DNA from: Clostridia bacterium
GTDB taxonomy: Bacteria > Bacillota > Clostridia > Christensenellales > Borkfalkiaceae
Assembly (NCBI GenBank): GCA_017504065.1
Contig: JAFVRU010000088.1
Span: forward strand, 1-9,845
Reading direction: 5' to 3'
DNA: 9,845 nt
The position numbers and the translations under genes were made by a program. Below the pieces are notes generated by a model. It worked only from the letters and a program-made list of their open reading frames with translations, did no database searches and was not told the origin of the DNA. Positions 1 through 6,030 of this stretch are shown here, piece by piece (position 1 is the stretch's first letter; each line of letters opens with the position of its first letter).

Positions 1-333
1 AAAACTCATATCCCCTTTTAATAAATTAAAAAATTGCGGCAGCTCGTCCAGACTCGTCGCCCGTAAGAATTTTCCAACGCGCGTTACCCGTTTATCCCCT
101 TTCCCTGAATAAACGCCGCTGCCTTGTTGCTCCGCGCCTACGCACATCGAACGGAATTTATAAATTTTGAAAACCTTCCCTTTCTTACCGACCCGTTCTT
201 GCTTAAAAAGGACAGGGCCTTTGGAATCGATCTTGACCGCAATGGCAATCAAAAGCATCGGCAAAGCCAAAATAATTAACCCCAATAGCGATAAAATAAT
301 ATCGAAAAACCTTTTGAAAAAATATTTATACAT
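1..333 (-). CDS. Undecaprenyl-phosphate sugar phosphotransferase (PglC/WcaJ-type), 3' part cut by window edge
   Basis: The 111 visible residues form the N-terminal half of a bacterial sugar transferase. This family moves a sugar-1-phosphate from a nucleotide sugar to the membrane carrier undecaprenyl phosphate, the first step in building exopolysaccharide, capsule or glycan. A basic start is followed by a hydrophobic membrane or re-entrant helix at about residues 10-33, with a proline at 25 where PglC-like enzymes have their helix break. Then come FKQERVGK (43-50), IYKFRSM (57-63) and LDELPQF (95-101). The Asp96-Glu97 pair in the last motif corresponds to the catalytic dyad known from PglC. 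The frame is still open at base 1, just past GDMS, so the conserved C-terminal region is missing only because the window ends. I chose the ATG at 333 because GGGAAGG lies 9 bases upstream and homologues begin MYKxFFKR. An in-frame ATG at 354 would add seven residues but lacks a ribosome binding site. The sugar specificity cannot be read. Confidence 0.93.
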   Translation of the reverse strand, partial: MYKYFFKRFFDIILSLLGLIILALPMLLIAIAVKIDSKGPVLFKQERVGKKGKVFKIYKFRSMCVGAEQQGSGVYSGKGDKRVTRVGKFLRATSLDELPQFFNLLKGDMSF

Positions 334-374
334 GCGGTTATACCTTCCCGTCATTGCGTAATTTTACACTATAC

Positions 375-403
375 ATTATAACACTCCGACGTTTTTATGT
401 CAA
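375..403 (-). promoter_or_regulatory. Perfect-consensus sigma-A promoter for the sugar transferase
   Basis: On the minus strand TTGACA (403-398) and TATAAT (380-375) are separated by exactly 17 bases, so both hexamers match the vegetative consensus completely. Transcription should start near 368, giving a leader of about 35 bases before the ATG at 333. Confidence 0.88.
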
Positions 404-525
404 GAGTTCTACCCCAAAACGCCAATTTCTTTATAGAAATATTTGTTTTTGCCCGACAATTTTGTCGTTTTTTTATTGTTTAAAAATTTCACTTTCCCGA
501 TTTTCGGGTTTTGTCATATAACCGA
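404..525. other. Divergent intergenic spacer with two small dyads
   Basis: This AT-rich spacer separates two divergent promoters and holds no gene that I can support. It contains two short inverted repeats. CGACAA-TT-TTGTCG (454-467) is followed by seven T on the plus strand. CCCGA-TTT-TCGGG (496-508) is followed by four T. They could be operators or weak terminators, or they could be chance; neither is strong. Confidence 0.4.
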
Positions 526-554
526 TTGACAATTTTTTTGTAAAATGATAAAAT
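526..554 (+). promoter_or_regulatory. Sigma-A promoter for the YjdF-like membrane gene
   Basis: TTGACA (526-531) and TAAAAT (549-554) are 17 bases apart; only one of twelve positions departs from consensus. The predicted start point is near 561. This rules out the in-frame ATG at 545 as the translation start, because it lies inside the promoter. Confidence 0.8.
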
Positions 555-589
555 ATGTGTGTATGCAACTTTTTCAAAGGGGGTTTGCT

Positions 590-1393
590 ATGTTTAGCAA
601 AACTTTCACAAAACCGACGAAAACGCAAATTTTCCGCTTCGCCGTTTTGATGACGGCTTATGCGTTTTGTGTATTTTCCATAGCGTTTTTTGCCGTACAA
701 AAGGAATGGTCCAAGACAGGCATGTCCGTCTTATCCCTTTTCTACGTTTCCATTCCCGAAATCGCGCAAAAACTGTTTAAATTCCGAATTCAAACCCCGC
801 TTTACGTAGTCGTAATGATCTATACGATTTGTCCTTTGCTCGGATATTCCTACAACTTCTACTACAACGTGCGGTATTGGGATAAAATTTTACACGCGTT
901 CGGCGGTTTGATTTTCGCCATGCTTGGGGTCTATCTCCCCATGGTGCTCTCCAAAGGCAAAAATTGTAACGTTTTGCTCTGCGCGGTGTTCGGATTTTTC
1001 TTCTCCGTAGCCATTGCCGGACTTTGGGAGTTCTGCGAGTATGCAATGGACACGCTGTTCCATACCGATATGCAAAAGGATCGTTGGATTACCGAAATCC
1101 GCTCCTATTTACTTGGAGTGGAAGTCGATGAAATCGGCGTGCTCGACGGAATCGAAACCGTCATAGTCAACGGGCAAACCTGGAACGGATATTTAGACAT
1201 CGGCTTAATCGATACCATGGGCGATATGTTATTAGAAACGGTCGGCGCTGCCGTATACATCACCATCTACGCAATCGGAAAAGGCAAGCGCTTCACATTC
1301 GAAGCCGTTCGTCCCGCAAATACTGCGGAAAAACAACCGCCTGTCTTGGAATCGGAAGCCGCTCTTTCGGACGCTGAAACAACACAAGAATAA
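590..1393 (+). CDS. Multi-spanning membrane protein resembling the YjdF/DUF2238 group, function unknown
   Basis: This is a 267-residue integral membrane protein with about six hydrophobic segments, at roughly 14-35, 42-62, 69-88, 101-120, 127-150 and 212-229. It has a polar, acidic C-terminal tail (240-267). Charged residues sit at the edges of membrane helices in three short motifs: WDKILHAFGG (97-106), GLWEFCEYAMD (144-154) and LIDTMGDMLLETVGAA (206-221). The spacing of the D-K-x-x-H, W-E-x-x-E and D-T-x-x-D-M motifs recalls the DUF2238/YjdF inner-membrane proteins; this is pattern recognition from memory, not a search. The start at 590 is set by AAAGGGGG six bases upstream and lies downstream of the predicted transcription start. 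In-frame ATGs at 545 and 563 are less likely. The gene is monocistronic, with its own promoter and terminator, so context gives no functional clue. Confidence 0.85.
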   Translation: MFSKTFTKPTKTQIFRFAVLMTAYAFCVFSIAFFAVQKEWSKTGMSVLSLFYVSIPEIAQKLFKFRIQTPLYVVVMIYTICPLLGYSYNFYYNVRYWDKILHAFGGLIFAMLGVYLPMVLSKGKNCNVLLCAVFGFFFSVAIAGLWEFCEYAMDTLFHTDMQKDRWITEIRSYLLGVEVDEIGVLDGIETVIVNGQTWNGYLDIGLIDTMGDMLLETVGAAVYITIYAIGKGKRFTFEAVRPANTAEKQPPVLESEAALSDAETTQE

Positions 1394-1410
1394 CCTAAAA
1401 AAACAAACTT

Positions 1411-1443
1411 ACCCGCTACGCAGCCGCGTAGCGGGTTTTTTTT
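1411..1443 (+). terminator. Strong hairpin terminator between convergent genes
   Basis: CCCGCTACGC (1412-1421) pairs perfectly with GCGTAGCGGG (1426-1435) across a four-base loop, and A1411 can pair with T1436. Eight T follow on the plus strand (1436-1443). On the minus strand the same stem lies about 10 bases past the ddl stop and is followed by a T-rich stretch (complement of 1395-1410), so it probably ends both transcripts. Confidence 0.92.
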
Positions 1444-1444
1444 C

Positions 1445-2569
1445 TTACTTTCTGCGCCACCGCACGTTTTGCAAAATACCCGTCGTAACAATTTTCTTTT
1501 CCGTCTTGGCTCGACGCAACGCTTCTTCCAACAAATCCCCGAAAAACCGTTTCGCGTCGATCACCCGCTCGCAAAACAAATAATACGCAAGCGAGCCGGG
1601 CACGGTATTCACTTCACAAAGATACGCCTTGCCGTCGCTCACAAGAAAATCCAAGCGTACAACCCCTTGCAAATTCAAACGCTTATACACGGTCTTGGTA
1701 TACGCTCGGATTTTCTCCCGCAGTTCCCCGCTCAACGCAACCCTGTCCCCGCCCTTTGCGTGCAACAAGCCGCCGTCGGAATCCCGTTTGACATACTTAT
1801 CTTCAAAGGAATATACCCCCGAACCGAACGCCGTTTCCGGTTCGGAAACAAAAATCTCGCCGTCCAACGCATACGCCGCGCAGTTGATGTCTTGTTTGTT
1901 TTCCAAATACTTTTCAATGATCACCCGATCGTCCAAAACAAACCCGTTTTCAATCCCCGCCTTGGCTTCTTCTTCGTTTCTCGCAACCGTAATTCCGATT
2001 GACGAGCCCAAGTGCGCGGGCTTGATCACAACAGGGTATTTCAACCGACTTTCAATACTCCGCAACAAAAAAGCGCCCCGTTTTTCGTAGTCCCTTTCAT
2101 TCACCCGAATATAATCCACCGTGGGAATGGACAACGCGCGCATGGCGAGCTTTGTCAAGCTTTTGTCCATAAAAATCCCCGAAGCCGTTAAATCGGGCGA
2201 AGCTAGCGCAATGCCGTTCCATTCCGCGAGCGCGGATACGCCGCCCCCTTCGCCGAGCCCGCCGTGGCAACAATTCAAAATCACGTCGATTTTCGCAATT
2301 TTTCGAATTTTCCGTTTAGACGAATGGAGCGCGTACGCCGTTCCGCAATCGAAAAAAACCCGTTCAAAATCCCCGACTCCACCCCCTTTAAATACGCCGA
2401 GATCGGTCATTTTCGACGACGTGTACGTCGCGCCGTCCGTATGTACGTACACGGGAAATACCGCGTACTTTTCCTGATCCAAAAGATTGAGAACGAATAC
2501 GCCCGTCAAAACGGAAATTTCGTTCTCACACGACCGTCCGCCAAAAAATACCGCTACCGTCTTCCGCAT
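1445..2569 (-). CDS. ddl: D-alanine--D-alanine ligase
   Basis: This cytoplasmic ATP-grasp enzyme joins two D-alanines for peptidoglycan synthesis. The 374-residue frame shows the order expected of the family. GGRSCENEIS (10-19) has Glu15 where E. coli DdlB Glu15 binds the first D-Ala. FMDKSLTK (133-140) follows, then YPVVIKPAHLGSSIG (178-192) for ATP binding, VIIEKYL (216-222), FEDKYV (255-260), VVRLDF (303-308) and CEVNTVPGS (318-326), the metal-binding and phosphate end. The Lys-Tyr pair in FEDKYV matches D-Ala-D-Ala ligases rather than VanA-type D-Ala-D-Lac ligases. The usual GEDGxxQG segment reads GEGGGVSA (106-113), and the C-terminal SLAYYL replaces the usual F-T-x-x-S after the PG, so this is a divergent branch. 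The start at 2569 is fixed by GGAGG nine bases upstream. A TTG at 2587 would overlap that site and is rejected. It is last in the operon, 58 bases after murF, which uses its product. Confidence 0.93.
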   Translation of the reverse strand: MRKTVAVFFGGRSCENEISVLTGVFVLNLLDQEKYAVFPVYVHTDGATYTSSKMTDLGVFKGGGVGDFERVFFDCGTAYALHSSKRKIRKIAKIDVILNCCHGGLGEGGGVSALAEWNGIALASPDLTASGIFMDKSLTKLAMRALSIPTVDYIRVNERDYEKRGAFLLRSIESRLKYPVVIKPAHLGSSIGITVARNEEEAKAGIENGFVLDDRVIIEKYLENKQDINCAAYALDGEIFVSEPETAFGSGVYSFEDKYVKRDSDGGLLHAKGGDRVALSGELREKIRAYTKTVYKRLNLQGVVRLDFLVSDGKAYLCEVNTVPGSLAYYLFCERVIDAKRFFGDLLEEALRRAKTEKKIVTTGILQNVRWRRK

Positions 2570-2609
2570 AAAAAAACACCTCCGCAAAGATTTCTTCGCT
2601 TTGGTGTTT
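2570..2609 (-). promoter_or_regulatory. Leader hairpin overlapping the ddl ribosome binding site
   Basis: In the 58-base murF-ddl gap, AAACACC (minus strand, 2609-2603) can pair with GGTGTTT (2580-2574). An inner AAAG/CTTT pairing is possible with a five-base bulge. The 3' arm takes up the second half of the GGAGG Shine-Dalgarno sequence and runs into seven T. It could tune ddl translation or act as a weak terminator, but the stem is short and AT-rich, so chance is possible. Confidence 0.3.
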
Positions 2610-2627
2610 CTTCCGTATTTTATTAAA

Positions 2628-4232
2628 TCAATAGACGTCGGGCAAATCGTTCAAAAACAGAACCGCGTCCCCCGCCGTTATCCATTCCCCGAGTACCGCT
2701 TGCGCGTCCTTTAAGGTTTTCACCGTTACCAAATTCTCCGACTTTCCGCCGCCCTGCGCATATCCGTCCTTGACCGCTCCGACAAGCGTTTCGCCGACAA
2801 GAATGACTTTATCCAACTCCGCCGCCGCGATCTTCTCGCCCAAGTCGGCGTTTACGCGTTCTTCCAAAACTCCGCATTCCACGATCCCGGGCGTAACGAT
2901 GCATTTCCGACCCGCAAACCGACCCAACGCCGCAAGCCCTTCTTCCGCGCCGCGCGGATTACAGTTATACCCGTCGTCCAAAATATACGCTCCGCCGTTT
3001 TCAATGAGCTGCAACCGATGCGGAATCGGCAACGTCTTTTCAATTCCCGCTCGAATTTGTTCAGGCGTTACGCCCAATGCAAGCGCGAGCGTCGCCGCAA
3101 GCTGTATGTTTTCCACCGCCGCCATACCCAATAGCGGCGTTTCGATCTCGATCGTTTCTTTTCCAAGCCGCAACGCAAAGGACGTTTTCGTCCCTTCTAG
3201 TTTCACGTTCTCCACCGCCGAAGTTTCCGCGATAACGACGTTTTCCGCGCCCGAAAACTCCGCTTCCACGCGCGCTTTCAACCCTGCGCCGCAAACGACT
3301 TTTTTCGCTCCGCAACGCAAGATCTCTTTTTTCTCGTTCCAAATATTTTCCAAAGAACCGAACGTTTGGACGTGTTGTTCGCAAATCCCTGTAAAGATCG
3401 CGTAGTCGGGCTCGACGAGCTTGCAAAGCTCCGCAATATCCCCCGACTTTCTCGCACCCATCTCGGCAATCAAAATCTGTTTGCCATGGAATTCCCCGTC
3501 CGTAACCGTTTTGGCGATCCCGATCGGCGTATTATACGACGCGGGCGTTTCGATCACCGCATATTTCTCCGCGAGTACGTTTTTCAAAATATTCTTTACC
3601 GAAGTTTTGCCATAGCTGCCCACTACGCCAATTTTGATCACGTCGCTTGTGGAAAGCACCGATTTTGCGCGGCGCACGAACCGACGGTTGCGCAAGTTTT
3701 CGAACGGCGCGTCGATCGCGTTCGCCAAACAAAGCAACACGGGCAGAAGAATCGGCATGAGCGCAAACGGGGTATACGCAACGAGCGCGTACAGCTCCGA
3801 ACCGTTCTTTTCCGACAAGAACCCGAGCAGCGTAATCGCGACGTCAGCAAGGATTGCTACGAGCAACAAATAGACTACGAACAATCTACGCAGCCTGCCC
3901 GTACGTTTTACGGGCACTTTCAACGCGTATTTTCCGTCCGCGTACAGGAAGAACAGAGAAACCGCAAAAAAGGGAACGGCAGAAATCGCCAAAGCCCAGC
4001 GCACGTCGAGAAAGGAGAAACTTAACGACGTTACCGCGCCCGTGAGCGCCAAACACAGTGCCCAAACCCATAAACGGTTAAAATACAAATTCTCCCGTCT
4101 TTTCAGCCACCGCCAAAAACCGCCGTTTTTATAGCCCGCCTGTTGCATCGCGCCCAAGCTTTGAAAGGTTGCGAAACAAAACAAACACGCCGTTACGACG
4201 CTTGCGACTACCCTGATCACCAAATCATTCAT
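2628..4232 (-). CDS. murF: MurF-type UDP-MurNAc-tripeptide--D-Ala-D-Ala ligase with N-terminal membrane domain
   Basis: The C-terminal 335 or so residues are a Mur ligase of the MurF kind, which uses ATP to add D-Ala-D-Ala to the UDP-MurNAc-tripeptide. Visible are the P-loop GVVGSYGKTS (202-211), NTPIGIAKT (234-242), EMGARKSGDIAEL (257-269), HVQTFGSLENIWNEKKEI (287-304), ENIQLAATLALALGV (374-388), PHRLQLIENGG (404-414) and LDDGYNCNPRGAEEGL (418-433). The central and C-terminal domains are complete. In place of the usual soluble UDP-binding N-terminal domain there are about 200 residues with five hydrophobic segments (about 5-22, 55-72, 76-97, 117-138, 147-170) joined by basic loops, so the enzyme should sit in the membrane. 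The length of 534 residues exceeds the roughly 450 of soluble MurF. The ATG at 4232 overlaps the hydrolase stop (ATGAATGA) and has GAGG nine bases upstream, so the two are probably translationally coupled. Ddl follows directly. A relative acting on another Mur-like substrate cannot be excluded. Confidence 0.85.
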   Translation of the reverse strand: MNDLVIRVVASVVTACLFCFATFQSLGAMQQAGYKNGGFWRWLKRRENLYFNRLWVWALCLALTGAVTSLSFSFLDVRWALAISAVPFFAVSLFFLYADGKYALKVPVKRTGRLRRLFVVYLLLVAILADVAITLLGFLSEKNGSELYALVAYTPFALMPILLPVLLCLANAIDAPFENLRNRRFVRRAKSVLSTSDVIKIGVVGSYGKTSVKNILKNVLAEKYAVIETPASYNTPIGIAKTVTDGEFHGKQILIAEMGARKSGDIAELCKLVEPDYAIFTGICEQHVQTFGSLENIWNEKKEILRCGAKKVVCGAGLKARVEAEFSGAENVVIAETSAVENVKLEGTKTSFALRLGKETIEIETPLLGMAAVENIQLAATLALALGVTPEQIRAGIEKTLPIPHRLQLIENGGAYILDDGYNCNPRGAEEGLAALGRFAGRKCIVTPGIVECGVLEERVNADLGEKIAAAELDKVILVGETLVGAVKDGYAQGGGKSENLVTVKTLKDAQAVLGEWITAGDAVLFLNDLPDVY

Positions 4233-4941
4233 ACAAAAATTCCTCTACGATGAGATTAAAGAGCACGGGATTTTCCGCGAATGCAAAATGCCCGCCCGAC
4301 ATCGTGCGCAGTCGACCGTTCGGCAAACAAGCCGAATAGATCTCCGCTTCGGTCAGCGGCGTAACGCTGTCCTGCTTGCCTTCGACAAGCAACACGGCGT
4401 TGGATATCTTTCGCGCGTTCTCGCGTAAATCTTCGTTGACTATCTTTTTATAGCTCTCTTTCATAATCGGCGAGAGCGAGCGGTATTCCGCGCTTCCGAA
4501 ATGCCGTTCGGCAAACTTGGGCGCGATTTTTTTCACCAACCGATACGTCTTGACTTTCCAAGCGTAAGCCGCTCCGCGGTTCTCAATAATCCCCGCAGGT
4601 CCGGTCAAGACGATTTTATCCAATTCTTCCCCGCGTTCGCTCGCCATTTTCACCGCCACGCGACACCCGAACGAGTGCGCGACGACGTGCGGTTTGACTA
4701 TCCCGAGTTTTCGTAGGGTTTCCCGCGTCCAAGCAGCGTAATCCCCGACGGAAAAAGCCGAGCGCAACGGCGCGCTTTGCCCGAACCCCAAAAAGTCCAA
4801 GGCGGTAACCCGAAAAAATCGGGAAAAGTATTCGATCTGCGCGGTAAAAGCTTCTTTGGACGAAAGATAACCGTGTAAAAACACCAAATCCTTCCCCGTC
4901 CCCCTTTGTAAAAACGAAACGTCGGATACTTGATTTTCCGT
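4225..4941 (-). CDS. Alpha/beta-hydrolase fold protein, apparent ACG start codon
   Basis: This is a serine hydrolase-like protein of about 238 residues in the operon between rimI and murF; its substrate is unknown. Taking the start at 4941, the oxyanion strand is VFLHGYLSSKE (20-30). LDFLGFGQSAP (48-58) follows, then the nucleophile elbow VVAHSFGCR (86-94) with Ser90; Ala replaces the first Gly of the usual G-x-S-x-G. The acid is Asp191 in GKQDSVTP, and the base is His218 in SGGHFAF, so the triad is complete. The first ordinary start codon in frame is TTG at 4887, but it would remove the first beta strand, which reads VSFLQRGTGKDLV in continuous frame upstream. Eight bases before the ACG at 4941-4939 lies AAAGGGGG, and no ATG, GTG or TTG occurs in the open frame between its upstream stop and 4887. 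I therefore place the start at the ACG, which may be a mutated or misread ATG. The 3' end overlaps murF by eight bases. Confidence 0.78.
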   Translation of the reverse strand, partial: TENQVSDVSFLQRGTGKDLVFLHGYLSSKEAFTAQIEYFSRFFRVTALDFLGFGQSAPLRSAFSVGDYAAWTRETLRKLGIVKPHVVAHSFGCRVAVKMASERGEELDKIVLTGPAGIIENRGAAYAWKVKTYRLVKKIAPKFAERHFGSAEYRSLSPIMKESYKKIVNEDLRENARKISNAVLLVEGKQDSVTPLTEAEIYSACLPNGRLRTMSGGHFAFAENPVLFNLIVEEFLYE

Positions 4942-4949
4942 CGCGCCGT

Positions 4950-4957
4950 CCCCCTTT
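4950..4957 (-). promoter_or_regulatory. Shine-Dalgarno sequence that points to the ACG start of the hydrolase
   Basis: AAAGGGGG overlaps the TAA stop of rimI and lies eight bases before ACG (4941-4939), an ideal spacing. A second copy of the same 12-base string AAAGGGGGACGG occurs inside the hydrolase frame (complement of 4896-4907), 12 bases before the alternative TTG at 4887. Confidence 0.6.
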
Positions 4958-5390
4958 ACAAATCTTTTTTCATCTCCAACGCGTCTTCGCCGTCCGCGTA
5001 ATATTTCTTTCTCTCTCGCGTAGTTTCAAACCCCCGCGAACGGTACAGCCCGATCGCCGCCTGATTCCCCACGCGAACTTCCAAAAACGTTCTTTGCGCG
5101 CCCCGCGCTTTCGCTTCGTTTAAAAGCGCGTCCGTCAACGCTCCGCCGAGCCCTTTGCCCCGCATGGTTTCCCGTACCGCGACTTTCCAAATTTCCGAAT
5201 CTTCGAACAACGCCGTGCCGCAGGCAAACCCGACAAGCTCGCCGTTTTCTTCCGCTACAAACCCGAATACGTCCGCTCGGGGGATTGCCCCAAGCCAAGC
5301 TTCCGCCGTCCAAGGATCGGAAAAACATGCCCGTTCCAGCGCTACGATTGCGGGAATATCGGCTAATGTCCAAGCCCTGATCTTTTCCAT
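4956..5390 (-). CDS. rimI: Ribosomal protein S18 N-terminal alanine acetyltransferase (GNAT family)
   Basis: This 144-residue GNAT acetyltransferase transfers acetyl from acetyl-CoA. RimI acetylates the N-terminal alanine of ribosomal protein S18, and its gene often lies beside tsaB and tsaE, as here. The acetyl-CoA pyrophosphate loop is RGKGLG (77-82), matching R/Q-x-x-G-x-G. LEVRVGNQAAIGLYRSRGF (103-121) is the signature RimI motif, and YYADGEDALEM (130-140) is the typical C-terminal end. The start at 5390 gives the usual RimI length. It lies one base after the tsaB stop, with GGGAAG ending just upstream inside the tsaB 3' end. A start at 5456 would add 22 unrelated residues inside tsaB and is rejected. 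Context and motifs agree; a different GNAT substrate is possible but less likely. Confidence 0.9.
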   Translation of the reverse strand: MEKIRAWTLADIPAIVALERACFSDPWTAEAWLGAIPRADVFGFVAEENGELVGFACGTALFEDSEIWKVAVRETMRGKGLGGALTDALLNEAKARGAQRTFLEVRVGNQAAIGLYRSRGFETTRERKKYYADGEDALEMKKDL

Positions 5391-5391
5391 A

Positions 5392-6030
5392 TCACTTCCC
5401 GCCTTGATTGAGCTCCGCCGAGCTCTTGCGGATATACAGCGCGTCAAGCTCCCCAAACGCGCCCCGTTTTGACAACGCGAGCGTTGCGTTTTGTAATCCG
5501 ACCACGGGATCGACGATTTTTAGCTCCGCCTTGCTCCCAAGCGGCAAATCGGACGTCGCGCAAAGCGTATACCCGTCCGCCTGCAAAGCGAGCGCTTCCG
5601 CTTCCGTGATATATGCGGGGGGATAGACGATTTCGCCCTGTTCCCCGTATCCGCACGCGTAATACGCGTCGTGTCCCGCGTCTACCAAGCACAGCAATTT
5701 CCCGTCCGTCCGACTCATCGTATTATATGCCGCTACGTCAAAAGAAGTTACGGGCAAAGCGGGTTTCCCGAGCGCCGAACAAAAGCCCTTGATCGCCGAA
5801 ATTCCGATCCGTATCCCCGTGAACGAGCCCGCGCCCACGACCGCGGCGAAAAAGTCGCAATCTTCCAAGCGCAGGTTTGCCCGCTGCAACAATTCGTCGA
5901 TCGCTGGCAGGAGTGAAACGGAGTGCTTCATCGCGCAATCGGCAAGAAAGGACGTGAAAATTTCCCCGTCCTTAGCCGCTACTGCGGTAAAATACTCGCA
6001 ACTTGTATCGATCGCTAAAAAGTTCTTCAA
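5392..6030 (-). CDS. tsaB: tRNA t6A37 threonylcarbamoyltransferase complex subunit TsaB
   Basis: TsaB is an inactive ASKHA-fold paralogue of TsaD. It forms the scaffold of the TsaB-TsaD-TsaE complex, which puts threonylcarbamoyl on A37 of tRNAs that read ANN codons. The 212 residues begin with FLAIDTSCEY (4-13), the phosphate-1-like strand. They continue with MKHSVSLLPAIDELL (34-48) and VVGAGSFTGIRIG (64-76), where Ala replaces the Pro of the common GPGSFTG. The protein ends with ALYIRKSSAE near the C terminus, the usual YxRxxxAE signature. The start codon is TTG at 6030, in a TTGA overlap with the tsaE stop, which points to translational coupling; a purine-rich GAGAGAT stretch lies upstream. 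No tsaD is present in the window, so the catalytic subunit must be encoded elsewhere. Confidence 0.94.
   Translation of the reverse strand: MKNFLAIDTSCEYFTAVAAKDGEIFTSFLADCAMKHSVSLLPAIDELLQRANLRLEDCDFFAAVVGAGSFTGIRIGISAIKGFCSALGKPALPVTSFDVAAYNTMSRTDGKLLCLVDAGHDAYYACGYGEQGEIVYPPAYITEAEALALQADGYTLCATSDLPLGSKAELKIVDPVVGLQNATLALSKRGAFGELDALYIRKSSAELNQGGK

Noticed and set aside
454..474. Plus-strand intrinsic terminator or small RNA end at CGACAA-TT-TTGTCG plus seven T
   Set aside because: The stem is only five or six pairs with a tiny loop, and no plus-strand promoter or gene precedes it in the window.
545..589. ATG at 545 or 563 as the start of the membrane gene
   Set aside because: The first lies inside the promoter; the second lacks a binding site, while ATG 590 has AAAGGGGG six bases upstream.
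1445..2569. VanA-type D-Ala-D-Lac ligase
   Set aside because: The FEDKYV segment retains the Lys-Tyr pair of D-Ala-D-Ala ligases, and no VanH, VanX or VanRS-specific neighbour is present.
2570..2587. TTG at 2587 as the ddl start
   Set aside because: It would place the GGAGG binding site inside the coding sequence and add six residues that homologues lack; the ATG at 2569 has ideal spacing.
1469..2626. Several plus-strand open frames opposite ddl
   Set aside because: All are antisense to conserved ddl motifs and have no recognisable domain or start signal.
3366..4025. Plus-strand open frame of 219 codons opposite murF
   Set aside because: It lies wholly antisense to a well-supported murF, has low-complexity Arg/Gln-rich translation and no ribosome binding site. 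It is a by-product of murF codon composition.
5391..5456. Extended rimI start at 5456
   Set aside because: It would overlap tsaB by 65 bases and add unrelated basic residues before the normal GNAT N terminus.
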